Origin: Candidatus Cetobacterium colombiensis
GTDB lineage: Bacteria; Fusobacteriota; Fusobacteriia; Fusobacteriales; Fusobacteriaceae
Reading direction: 5' to 3'
NCBI RefSeq assembly: GCF_033962415.1
Contig: NZ_JAVIKH010000001.1
Coordinates: 248,001 to 312,000, forward strand
Length of the DNA: 64,000 nucleotides
The notes beneath the pieces were generated by a model, which ran no database searches, was not told the DNA's origin, and saw only the letters and a list, made by a program, of their open reading frames with translations. The position numbers and the translations under genes are program-made. Of the stretch, positions 1 to 7,048 are shown in pieces (within the stretch, counting starts at the first letter, position 1; each line of letters starts with the position of its first letter).

Positions 1-25
1 CTGCTCTATGTAAATAATATTTCAT
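1..25 (-). CDS. start of a truncated leftward gene
   Basis: An ATG on the minus strand at 23-25 has a perfect AGGAGG at 31-36. It opens a frame beginning MKYYLHRA that runs off the left edge. Only eight codons are visible, so no function can be assigned. It follows the terminator at 43-72 and would be the next gene of the phage early region. Confidence 0.45.
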
Positions 26-42
26 AATTTCCTCCTAAATTA

Positions 43-72
43 AAAGAGGTCATCCCTAAGGACGACCTCTTT
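43..72 (-). terminator. rho-independent terminator after the 65-aa gene
   Basis: A 9-bp inverted repeat AAAGAGGTC/GACCTCTTT is followed on the minus strand by a short T run. It closes the transcript of the gene at 79-276. Confidence 0.7.
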
Positions 73-78
73 ATGATT

Positions 79-276
79 TTATTTTTTATCTATTCTGCTA
101 TTAAATATGAAGTTCTCTAACTCTTGGTTATATTCTGTAGTCCCAATTTCATATTGAAAACTTTCCATATATTCAATCTCTGCTCTTTGAAACTCTTCCA
201 TCGCTTCATCTAAAGTTTGAAAATATCCTCTAAACTCTAGTTGATATGTTCCATTATATGTATTTACACTATACAA
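79..276 (-). CDS. small acidic hypothetical phage protein
   Basis: This 65-residue protein is rich in Glu, Tyr and Phe, has no membrane segment and belongs to no family I recognise. The start is TTG, with AAGGAG seven bases upstream and no in-frame ATG nearby. It begins 11 bases after the Gp157-like gene and ends at a terminator, so it is probably the last gene of that early transcript. The sequence FQTLDEAMEEFQRAEIEYM suggests one amphipathic helix. Function unknown. Confidence 0.6.
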   Translation of the reverse strand: MYSVNTYNGTYQLEFRGYFQTLDEAMEEFQRAEIEYMESFQYEIGTTEYNQELENFIFNSRIDKK

Positions 277-287
277 AATTCTTCTCC

Positions 288-782
288 TTATCTAATCTGT
301 AATGAATATTTATCTTCTAAATGTACACCTTTTATATTTTTACCCTGTTTTAATATCTCTGATAACAACCTTTTATCTGGTACTAATTCAATCTTCTTTT
401 GAATATATTTTTTAGGTATTAAGTCTAGATTATCTATTGCTACTGATACACTCTTTCTAAGCCCTAGATTTCCTAACTCTGTTTCAATTTTATTTTTGTC
501 TAAATTTAAAAGGATATCTGTCAGATATTTTTTTAAACTATTAACTTTTTTCTCTTTTTGTTTTCTAAGTTTCTCAAGCCTATCTTCCTCTTGTGATAAT
601 ACTTCAACCTCTAGTGAAACATTCCTAATGTATTTTATGATGTTGCTACTTTTACTTTCTAGCTCTTCTTTTAAAAATTCCATAATATATTCATAATTTT
701 CTCTATCTCCTTCATTTTGCTCTGATTCTAAAAATATATCTAAAGTATCCATCATCCCATTAACAATTTCATAAGCTTTCAT
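288..782 (-). CDS. Siphovirus Gp157-like protein
   Basis: A 164-residue protein: a helical, coiled-coil N-terminal half (about residues 1-95) rich in Glu and Lys, then a short beta-rich C-terminal part containing LGLRKSVSVAID and IPKKYIQKK. This layout and C-terminal pattern match the phage Gp157 family (PF05565), found in early regions beside recombination genes. The family has been linked to phage resistance in Streptococcus thermophilus, but its biochemical role is unclear. The start has AAGGAGG six bases upstream. The neighbouring Rad52-type annealing protein supports a phage early operon. Family assignment is from recall. Confidence 0.8.
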   Translation of the reverse strand: MKAYEIVNGMMDTLDIFLESEQNEGDRENYEYIMEFLKEELESKSSNIIKYIRNVSLEVEVLSQEEDRLEKLRKQKEKKVNSLKKYLTDILLNLDKNKIETELGNLGLRKSVSVAIDNLDLIPKKYIQKKIELVPDKRLLSEILKQGKNIKGVHLEDKYSLQIR

Positions 783-798
783 AAGTCCTCCTTAAAAT

Positions 799-828
799 AA
801 AACCTCTGGAACAGTGTCCAGAGGTTTT
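799..828 (-). terminator. strong hairpin inside the early operon
   Basis: A 12-bp perfect stem (AAAACCTCTGGA and its complement) around a 6-base loop, with a T run on either strand. On the minus strand it lies between the 26-aa ORF and the Gp157-like gene, so it may attenuate the early transcript rather than end it. Confidence 0.6.
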
Positions 829-880
829 TTAATATTATCTAAATTTTCTAATAATAAATATATCTCCATATTTAAGCTCC

Positions 881-961
881 TTATTTTTTGTTTATTATAC
901 TATCTAAAGCTCCTAAAGTTGTTCCAATAACTACTAATACTCCACCTATTGTATCTAACAT
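881..961 (-). CDS. 26-aa hydrophobic micro-protein
   Basis: The peptide reads MLDTIGGVLVVIGTTLGALD followed by SIINKK, a single hydrophobic segment with a basic tail. Its ATG overlaps the stop of the Rad52-type gene (TAATG), and a perfect GGAGG lies seven bases upstream within that gene. The coupling and ribosome site make translation plausible. A small phage membrane peptide is likely. The length is too short for family assignment. Confidence 0.5.
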   Translation of the reverse strand: MLDTIGGVLVVIGTTLGALDSIINKK

Positions 962-1584
962 TATGCTACCTCCTTCAAATTTAATAAATATTTACAAGCA
1001 CTCACAATTTTCATGTCTTTGCTATTTGTAGTTAAATATACTAAGTAATCTTTGTTCTCTTTGAGAATAACTCCTAGAGTTTTTCCTTTGTATTTTCCAA
1101 ATGTAAGCTCAATATTTTTAGCTCGATCTTCTTTCGACTCTTCAACCAAAGTTTCTTTAGGTTGATTATTTAGTTTAGGTGTTTCTTTAAAAACGTAACT
1201 TTTTCCTCTTTGTTCTATTGGAAGCCATTGAGTTTCAATTTTATAAAGATACCTCCCAATTCCCCAAACCGATGCTGCTCTTTTAAATGCAGATGATATT
1301 GAGCCTTTAATAGGTTCATAGTCAGTAGTTCCAGCTCCATCCTCTTTAGCAATCCATTCATTATTAATTTTAAGTTCCAGTTTAGCAATAAATCCACCAG
1401 TTATTTCTTTGTAAGACACTTTCCAGTTTTCTATTCCTACAACTTCATCAAGTCTGTTTTGAATAGATCTAGCTTGGACATATGCTAAAGCTAATCCTTT
1501 TGTTTTATCTGTATTAGTAGCACCAACTCTAAATTCTAGTTCATCTTCTAAAAATGGTCTTTCTAATTTTTCTTTTAAATTCAT
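961..1584 (-). CDS. Rad52-family single-strand annealing protein (phage)
   Basis: About 207 residues. The N-terminal 130 residues carry the Rad52/22 signature: LAYVQARSIQNRLDEVVG, ENWKVSYKEI, a long beta-hairpin, then SSAFKRAASVWGIGRYLY. Such phage recombinases coat single-stranded DNA and anneal complementary strands during replication and repair. Residues after about 165 form a short second module with ELTFGKYKGKTLGVIL, resembling C-terminal tails of phage annealing proteins. An ATG 15 bases upstream is in frame, but GGAGG lies between the two, so the inner start at 1584 is preferred. It is first in the run leading to the Gp157-like gene. Confidence 0.85.
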   Translation of the reverse strand: MNLKEKLERPFLEDELEFRVGATNTDKTKGLALAYVQARSIQNRLDEVVGIENWKVSYKEITGGFIAKLELKINNEWIAKEDGAGTTDYEPIKGSISSAFKRAASVWGIGRYLYKIETQWLPIEQRGKSYVFKETPKLNNQPKETLVEESKEDRAKNIELTFGKYKGKTLGVILKENKDYLVYLTTNSKDMKIVSACKYLLNLKEVA

Positions 1585-1611
1585 TATTATAACCTCCATT
1601 CAAAAAATTAA

Positions 1612-1641
1612 AAAATCCCAAACTTTGCATCTTGGGATTTT
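1612..1641 (-). terminator. rho-independent terminator of the 451-aa gene
   Basis: A 10-bp stem AAAATCCCAA/TTGGGATTTT followed on the minus strand by a T run. It separates the 451-aa gene from the annealing-protein operon. Confidence 0.75.
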
Positions 1642-1667
1642 ATTTCTATACATGTTATAATATATAA

Positions 1668-3023
1668 TTAATCATTAAAGTAAATTCCAATTACTTCTCC
1701 TATTTCGTCTATCTCTTCTTTTTTACACCTTTTCATACGTTCGCTTACCTCATCATTTTCAAAAATATAATTACCATCTGTTAATTCTGATAAAACTTTA
1801 TTGTAAATTCCTACATAATCATCATATTTATCGATACCTTTTAGTATACTTATATAGTATAATTTTCCGTTTTGTAATTCTTCTAATTTAAATATTGGTA
1901 TTATTTTTACATAGTTCATTCTACTATTTAAATTTTTTATTACATAATTATCATATATCTTTTTTTTAATGTCTGTTTTTTCTGTTACTACATTCGATAT
2001 CTCTGAAGTTTTAATTTTGTCTTTTACTTTAAAATATCCTTCATATTTTTTTTCTAATTTACAAATATCTTCTGGATTTATTTTTCCTTCCTGCAATATT
2101 TCTAAATAAGAAGCATTTTTTTTTGGAGTTACCATTTTTTTTATATTTAACTTTTGACTTTGGTTAGATTTTTGGGATTCTATTTCCAAACTATTTTCTT
2201 TTAAAATTGATTTTAACAACAAGATATATTTCAGATATAAGTAAAATGCTTGTTTAAAATAAGATGTCGAAAAATATCTTTTCCCCTCTAAGGTGTCTAA
2301 ATATTTTTCTAAAATTTCTTTTTTTACAATAACAATTTCAAGGACCTCTTGTAAAAAATCTCTTTTTTCTTCTGATTTTTTCTTTAACATTTCCTCGTTA
2401 TAGCTTATAAAATATTTTATATCTAAAATATCTTGGAGATCTTTTTCTAATGGTGGTTTTACACCTTCTAAATAATTTAATATTTTTTCTTCATATTTTT
2501 TTAAATTATTTTTTAATTCTTTATTTTTTGTTGATTTTCCAAATAATCCAAATATATCATCTGAATCTTCATTATTATTATCATTATTATTTATAAATTC
2601 TTTTATAATTTTTTCTCTGGATTCTTTAGACAGTTTTTTAAATTCTTTAAAGTAGATTTTATCTTCATCCCAATTTAAAAGGCATTCCATTAACTGATTT
2701 TCATCTCTCTTTAAAAAATTAATTATTTCGTCTTCTTTTATTTGATTTTCTAATTTTTCTGTCTCAAAAAAACAAAGATAATTAGTTTTAGAACTCATAT
2801 TTTCTTTTAACAAAACTTTTAAAAATTTTGTGGGTATTTTTGTAACAAGATTATCTTCTTCATTAAGTGGAATACTAATTTTTTTTTCATTAAACAAATT
2901 ATCTTTTTCTGAGTTCTCATCAATTGATAATACTTTCAAAAAGATATTATCTATGTTTCTATTTTCTAAATATTCTTGAACTTCGTATATTTTTTGAAAA
3001 TAATCAATATATATTTTTTCCAT
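1668..3023 (-). CDS. unknown 451-aa helical protein of the phage element
   Basis: I do not recognise this protein. It is very rich in Lys, Glu, Asn and Ile, with long predicted helices (about residues 165-285). An Asn/Asp/Glu run near residue 146 looks like a linker. A C-terminal beta-containing part (about 365-451) includes KLYYISILKGID. There is no signal peptide and no clear membrane segment. The ribosome site is weak (AAGGTGAG). It has its own terminator and is divergent from the BrxL-like module. That position suits a lysogeny-expressed accessory gene, but no function follows from the sequence. Confidence 0.7.
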   Translation of the reverse strand: MEKIYIDYFQKIYEVQEYLENRNIDNIFLKVLSIDENSEKDNLFNEKKISIPLNEEDNLVTKIPTKFLKVLLKENMSSKTNYLCFFETEKLENQIKEDEIINFLKRDENQLMECLLNWDEDKIYFKEFKKLSKESREKIIKEFINNNDNNNEDSDDIFGLFGKSTKNKELKNNLKKYEEKILNYLEGVKPPLEKDLQDILDIKYFISYNEEMLKKKSEEKRDFLQEVLEIVIVKKEILEKYLDTLEGKRYFSTSYFKQAFYLYLKYILLLKSILKENSLEIESQKSNQSQKLNIKKMVTPKKNASYLEILQEGKINPEDICKLEKKYEGYFKVKDKIKTSEISNVVTEKTDIKKKIYDNYVIKNLNSRMNYVKIIPIFKLEELQNGKLYYISILKGIDKYDDYVGIYNKVLSELTDGNYIFENDEVSERMKRCKKEEIDEIGEVIGIYFND

Positions 3024-3073
3024 TTTCTCACCTTTTTATATTTTATATATAACTACAAACAAATAATATCATA

Positions 3074-3107
3074 TTAATTATTTTATTTATACAAAAAAAA
3101 TAATTAA
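3074..3107. promoter_or_regulatory. inverted repeat between divergent phage transcripts
   Basis: An 11-bp perfect inverted repeat TTAATTATTTT/AAAATAATTAA with a 12-base spacer lies in the 178-base gap between the two divergent units. It could be an operator. Such AT-only repeats also arise by chance in this composition. Confidence 0.3.
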
Positions 3108-3201
3108 TCATCAAATTTTTATATAAAATTATTGTTTTTTTAAATCTAAAAATAAGTTATCATTTATTCAAAGAAAAAATTTAAAAATAGGAGGATTTTT
3201 A

Positions 3202-4200
3202 GTGAAAAACAAATCTGCTTTAATCAAAATTATAACTACGTTGGTATTAAAAAAGTTTAAGGAGAACTATATAAAAGAAAGCCTTAGATATGATGGTGAT
3301 TCTTTTAATGATTCGTTTATTAAATATGACAATATGATTGTAAACTTTGGAAAAGATATTAATGCTATTTTATTTTTAGAAAAAACTTATGGTTGGACTC
3401 CTTGCCAAGCAAAAATAAAAGAGGAAATACTTGAAAAAATTTCTGAGCTTGACTTTTTAGAAGAAAAGGAGATACAAAAAATCATAACTTCCCTATCTAA
3501 AGATAATTTACCTGGACTTTCAAATATTCTTAAACTCATTAAAAATGACATTATTAATGAGTTAAATGATAATCTAAATACTTCTGAAAGAACTATTCTT
3601 AAAAATTTAAAAAAAATAGCAAGAGAATTTAAGTTTCAATTAAAATCTGAATCCCTTTATGAAGAATTAAAGGAAATGATTGAACAACTTGATTGCTGTG
3701 ATTTTCAAGTTACCAGTTTGATAACTTTGCTATCTAAAATTAAACAAACTGAATCTCTTTATAAAGCTTCTAAATACGTTACAGATATATTTGATGATTT
3801 AGAAGAAGTTGAGGACTTTGGAGCTCTTTATGCTTTTATAAAAAAAACTCACTTATATGAAAAATTGGTTTTATTAAATATTGCCTTTTGCGAATATGAT
3901 CTGGAATTTGAAATTCCAATTTCAATCGACTCTAGTATTTATCAGAAAATAGTTACTGATTTAAGTATCGTTAAACATTTCATATTTGAAAATCTTGTAC
4001 CCGAAAACATCATCTACAATAAGACTAAAGATAGATATGAACTTTATAACGTAACTCCTATCGGAATAAATGAAGATATTGAAATAAATTGGATGGAACT
4101 GCTAGAAGGTAAGAAAAATTTCTACCATCATGAGAATTTGTCCTTCTCTCTTTCTTATAATGATATTATCGAATCTGGAGTTGATATAAATGAATATTAA
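3202..4200 (+). CDS. unknown 332-aa partner of the BrxL-like ATPase
   Basis: A mostly helical, acidic protein with no recognised domain, signal peptide or membrane segment. The start is GTG with GGAGG seven bases upstream. Its last 11 bases overlap the start of the ATPase gene, so the two are probably translated together and act together. The C-terminal 70 residues (YNKTKDRYELYNVTPIGINE onward) look beta-rich. Canonical BrxL proteins carry an extra N-terminal region ahead of the ATPase; this gene could supply that part on a separate polypeptide, but I see no clear match. Confidence 0.7.
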   Translation: MKNKSALIKIITTLVLKKFKENYIKESLRYDGDSFNDSFIKYDNMIVNFGKDINAILFLEKTYGWTPCQAKIKEEILEKISELDFLEEKEIQKIITSLSKDNLPGLSNILKLIKNDIINELNDNLNTSERTILKNLKKIAREFKFQLKSESLYEELKEMIEQLDCCDFQVTSLITLLSKIKQTESLYKASKYVTDIFDDLEEVEDFGALYAFIKKTHLYEKLVLLNIAFCEYDLEFEIPISIDSSIYQKIVTDLSIVKHFIFENLVPENIIYNKTKDRYELYNVTPIGINEDIEINWMELLEGKKNFYHHENLSFSLSYNDIIESGVDINEY

Positions 4201-5551
4201 AAATAATCTAAACCAAGTTCATCAATTAATTGGAGCCACATCTCCAATTACTTTCATAGTAACTATGAGTACACTAACTAAATTAGCAATAATATCTGAA
4301 CCTAATATTTCAATATTACTTTGTGGCCATCAATCGGAAGGAAAAAGTATACTCTATCCATTATTAGGAAATGAGGTACATATTCTTTCTGAACCTATCA
4401 CCTCTGCTCAATTAAGAGGTGATGCTAAAAAAAATTCAGATAACAAAGAAGATGTTCTTTTTTCTAAAGAAGTTTGTATCTTTGAAGAATGTACAGCACT
4501 TCCAATGCCTATCGTATCTGAATTTAAAAGTTTTCTAACATCATGTAGCTATAACCTCAACAAAAAAGAGCAAACTACATCTAATCTATCTTGTGCATTT
4601 ATTGGCAATTCATATGCTAACATTATTTCAAATGCTGATTTCACTATTGATAATCTTTTATCAAATTTTTCAACTGCACTCAAAGATTCCGCTTTCTTAT
4701 CAAAGCAAGCTGCTCTTGTTCCTCATTACAAAGATTTTTTTGGTAAAAGAATCTATACAGAAATTAATCCTGATCATATTAAAAAGTTTGGTGAAACTCT
4801 ATTTAATTTACGATCTCACTCTATTAATTTAAATCAAATTCATATTGATGATAAATTTGATAGTAGGTCTAAAGGCTTAATCACCAAATTAACTTCTGGA
4901 ATTATAAAAGTCATGTATCTTGAAAAAGCTCCACCTCAACATATTATTGATGGTATTGTTGAGTATGCTTCATTTTTTCATGCCTTAGCTTTAGGAAAAT
5001 TTCACAATCCATTAAATTCAAAATCTATAAAATTTATACTTGAAGCTATTCATGGTACTACTGATGATGTTGAATTTGTGATTCTTTATGAAAATAGAAT
5101 TTTAGTTAAGCTATTAAATAAATCTCTCTGTTTAAAGTATGCTATTAATGGATTTGGTCAAACAGAAAATTTATTGGAATATAATTTTTTTAAAGAAAAT
5201 CCCAACATCTCTATAATTAGTCCTATTACTAAGAATGAGCATAATGGACTTATTCTCCATCAAGAATTTAATTACTCACCCTTAACTTCAAAACTTATAA
5301 ATATTAACGGTAAGATAACTCCACAAAACACAGATGATAAATTTAATTCTATTGTCACAAGAATGATTTCTAGTGGAAAAATATATAAACTCCCTAAATA
5401 TAGAGGCGTTTCTAATATTACTCTTTCACTGATAACGAGAAAAATAAATAAAGAGTTTTGTATAAATATTACTGAACTTAAAAAGTCTAATATTGGAATT
5501 TCTGATAAAAGTGGATTTGAATTAATCACATTCTACGAATATATAAAATAG
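4190..5551 (+). CDS. BrxL-like AAA+ ATPase
   Basis: A 453-residue protein with Walker A GHQSEGKS (46-53), Walker B VCIFEE (about 94-99) and a sensor-like FIGNS (about 137-141). Segment order follows the BREX protein BrxL as I recall it: a P-loop, a T-x-A-x-L segment, the acidic Walker B, a charged loop before the GN sensor, then LVPHYKDFF and a helical lid with LTSGIIKVMYL. The C-terminal part (about 285-453) shows no Lon-type protease signature, unlike full-length BrxL. No other BREX gene is present. A defence or phage-replication ATPase is inferred; activity is not shown by sequence alone. Confidence 0.65.
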   Translation: MNIKNNLNQVHQLIGATSPITFIVTMSTLTKLAIISEPNISILLCGHQSEGKSILYPLLGNEVHILSEPITSAQLRGDAKKNSDNKEDVLFSKEVCIFEECTALPMPIVSEFKSFLTSCSYNLNKKEQTTSNLSCAFIGNSYANIISNADFTIDNLLSNFSTALKDSAFLSKQAALVPHYKDFFGKRIYTEINPDHIKKFGETLFNLRSHSINLNQIHIDDKFDSRSKGLITKLTSGIIKVMYLEKAPPQHIIDGIVEYASFFHALALGKFHNPLNSKSIKFILEAIHGTTDDVEFVILYENRILVKLLNKSLCLKYAINGFGQTENLLEYNFFKENPNISIISPITKNEHNGLILHQEFNYSPLTSKLININGKITPQNTDDKFNSIVTRMISSGKIYKLPKYRGVSNITLSLITRKINKEFCINITELKKSNIGISDKSGFELITFYEYIK

Positions 5552-5601
5552 AAATAAATATATATTATAGAATATAAAAATTTAAAAACAGGAGGATTAA
5601 T

Positions 5602-5802
5602 ATGGAAATTAAAAGGATTTCAGGTAATGCTAATATGTATACTAGCGATGATATTGCTGAATTATGTGGTTGCTCTAAGAATAAAGCTTACAATATAATT
5701 CGAGCTTTAAATCACAAACTTATCTCTTTAGGAACACCTAAAGAAGCTCTTATTGCTGGAAAAATTAGTCGAAAATTTTTCCATGAACACATTAAAATTT
5801 AA
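5602..5802 (+). CDS. excisionase-like helix-turn-helix protein
   Basis: A 66-residue basic protein with a helix-turn-helix near residues 12-37 (YTSDDIAELCGCSKNKAYNI). It follows a perfect AGGAGG and lies 77 bases before the integrase, the usual place for a recombination directionality factor. Proteins of this kind bind next to the attachment site and bias integrase towards excision. It could instead be a small transcription regulator. A terminator-like hairpin separates it from the integrase. Confidence 0.65.
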   Translation: MEIKRISGNANMYTSDDIAELCGCSKNKAYNIIRALNHKLISLGTPKEALIAGKISRKFFHEHIKI

Positions 5803-5817
5803 TTGATAATTTTTAAC

Positions 5818-5853
5818 AAAGAGAGTATTATATAACATAATCCTCTCTTTTTT
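5818..5853 (+). terminator. terminator between excisionase-like gene and integrase
   Basis: AAAGAGAG and CTCTCTTT form an 8-bp stem, extended by a partly paired TATTAT/ATAATC inner helix, followed by six T residues. It should reduce read-through into the integrase gene. Confidence 0.65.
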
Positions 5854-5879
5854 AAATATAATTTAAGGAGGAGAAATTT

Positions 5880-6914
5880 ATGAAAAATATAAATGGAAGT
5901 GGTTCTGTTTACAAGTTATCTGGCAAAAGAAGAAAACCTTGGGCTGCTGCCATAACTACTGGTTATTCTCTTGATGGGAGGCAAATTAGAAAGTTAATAG
6001 GAACTTTTGAAACAAAAAGAGAAGCACAGGAAGTTTTAATAAAATATGTAAAAAATCCAAGTTTATTTAATAAAGCAACATTTAAAGAGATTAAAGAATT
6101 GTGGTGGGAAACTTATAAGAAAAAAGTTACCAATGAATCTACAATCAATACAAATATCTATAGATTAAGAGCTTTGGAACCTTTAGATAAATTTAAAATG
6201 AGTGAAATTAAATTATATGATATGCAGGAAGTATTTGATAGTATGGAAACCTCTTGGAGTTTTAAGAATGCCTGTAAAAGTGTTCTTAATATGATTTTTG
6301 ATTTTGCCTTTAAAAATGAACTTATTGATTCTAACAAAGTTAAATTTATTGAATTAGGTAAAAGAGTAAAAGTTATAGATAGAAGAATATTTACAAAAAA
6401 AGAAATCGAGACTTTGTGGGAAAATCTCGATTCCGAGACTTACTACTGTAAATATATTTATATAGTTTTAATTCTTATTTATACTGGAATGAGAGTTGGT
6501 GAACTTCTCAATTTGAAAAATAAAGATATTGACCTGCATAATTTATGTCTTACTATAAGAGAAAGTAAAACCGATGCAGGTGTTAGAATAATTCCAATTT
6601 ATTCTAAGATTTTCAATTTATTTGTTACCAATATGGTAAAGAATCAAGAATATTTTGTAAAAGGAGATACTACTAACCAATTAGCTTATTCTACTTTTAA
6701 ACCTCGTTTCCAGAAATTACTAAAAGAATTAAAAATTGAATCTCATACTATACACGATACTCGTCATACTTTTGCTACTTTATTAAATAATGCTAATGCA
6801 AACCAAACTTCAATTATCAAATTAATAGGTCATTCGGATTTTTCTATTACTGAAAATGTTTATACACATAAAGATACTGAAGAACTTAGAAAAGCTGTAG
6901 AACTATTGAATTAA
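5880..6914 (+). CDS. int: tyrosine-type site-specific integrase
   Basis: A 344-residue phage integrase. Residues 1-55 form the arm-binding domain (GSGSVYKL, KRRKPWAA), about 60-150 the SAM-like core-binding domain and 165-344 the catalytic domain. Catalytic residues are all visible: Arg205 in TGMRVGELL, Lys230, His292 and Arg295 in HDTRHTFAT, His318 in GHSD and the nucleophile Tyr328 in ENVYTH. The enzyme integrates and excises the element through a Holliday-junction pathway. It starts six bases after AAGGAGGAG. The gene ends directly before three TTGTTAGCTA repeats. Confidence 0.95.
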   Translation: MKNINGSGSVYKLSGKRRKPWAAAITTGYSLDGRQIRKLIGTFETKREAQEVLIKYVKNPSLFNKATFKEIKELWWETYKKKVTNESTINTNIYRLRALEPLDKFKMSEIKLYDMQEVFDSMETSWSFKNACKSVLNMIFDFAFKNELIDSNKVKFIELGKRVKVIDRRIFTKKEIETLWENLDSETYYCKYIYIVLILIYTGMRVGELLNLKNKDIDLHNLCLTIRESKTDAGVRIIPIYSKIFNLFVTNMVKNQEYFVKGDTTNQLAYSTFKPRFQKLLKELKIESHTIHDTRHTFATLLNNANANQTSIIKLIGHSDFSITENVYTHKDTEELRKAVELLN

Positions 6915-6918
6915 GATT

Positions 6919-6950
6919 TTGTTAGCTATTTGTTAGCTACTTGTTAGCTA
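6919..6950. repeat. three tandem TTGTTAGCTA repeats, 11-bp period
   Basis: Identical 10-mers begin at 6919, 6930 and 6941, starting four bases after the integrase stop. One helical turn of spacing would place them on one face of the DNA. Such repeats next to an integrase gene are probably integrase arm-binding sites of the attachment region. Confidence 0.75.
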
Positions 6951-6991
6951 CATAAAAAAAAACTAAATAATTTATAAAATAACCAAATTTA

Positions 6992-7018
6992 AGAAACCCT
7001 TATTTTATGAGGGTTTCT
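6992..7018. repeat. hairpin between integrase and dinB
   Basis: A 9-bp perfect inverted repeat AGAAACCCT/AGGGTTTCT with a 9-base loop. There is no T run on the plus strand, so it is a poor terminator for the integrase. It may be part of the attachment site or a weak terminator. Confidence 0.45.
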
Positions 7019-7048
7019 ATAAACCTAAATTAATCAAAAGGAGGAAAT

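Larger units (their letters stand above)
1..6960. mobile_element. integrated phage-like element, integrase end
   Basis: Leftward genes of phage early type (Gp157-like, Rad52-type annealing protein, small ORFs) face a rightward module ending in an excisionase-like gene and a tyrosine integrase. Immediately beyond lie tandem TTGTTAGCTA repeats and then ordinary chromosomal genes starting with dinB. This order is typical of the lysogeny end of a temperate phage or an integrative element. The other end lies outside the window, so neither the size nor the exact attachment site can be read here. No repressor gene is recognisable. The right boundary is placed just after the repeats and is approximate. 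Confidence 0.75.

Noticed and set aside
496-696. 66-codon plus-strand ORF opposite the Gp157-like gene
   Set aside because: Low-complexity Ser/Leu/Phe translation of the antisense of a real gene, with no ribosome site.
792-869. 25-codon minus-strand ORF with AAGGAG upstream
   Set aside because: It runs through a perfect 12-bp hairpin and has no recognisable composition, so it is kept only as part of the micro-ORF finding and not called as a gene.
3132-3163. Promoter for the BrxL-like pair (TTGTTT and TTATCA)
   Set aside because: The spacer would be 19 bases and both boxes are weak; many equal matches arise by chance in this AT-rich gap.
6919-6950. Possible CRISPR or satellite repeat
   Set aside because: Only three 10-mers with 1-base spacers; no spacer-sized gaps and no cas genes. 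Integrase sites fit better.
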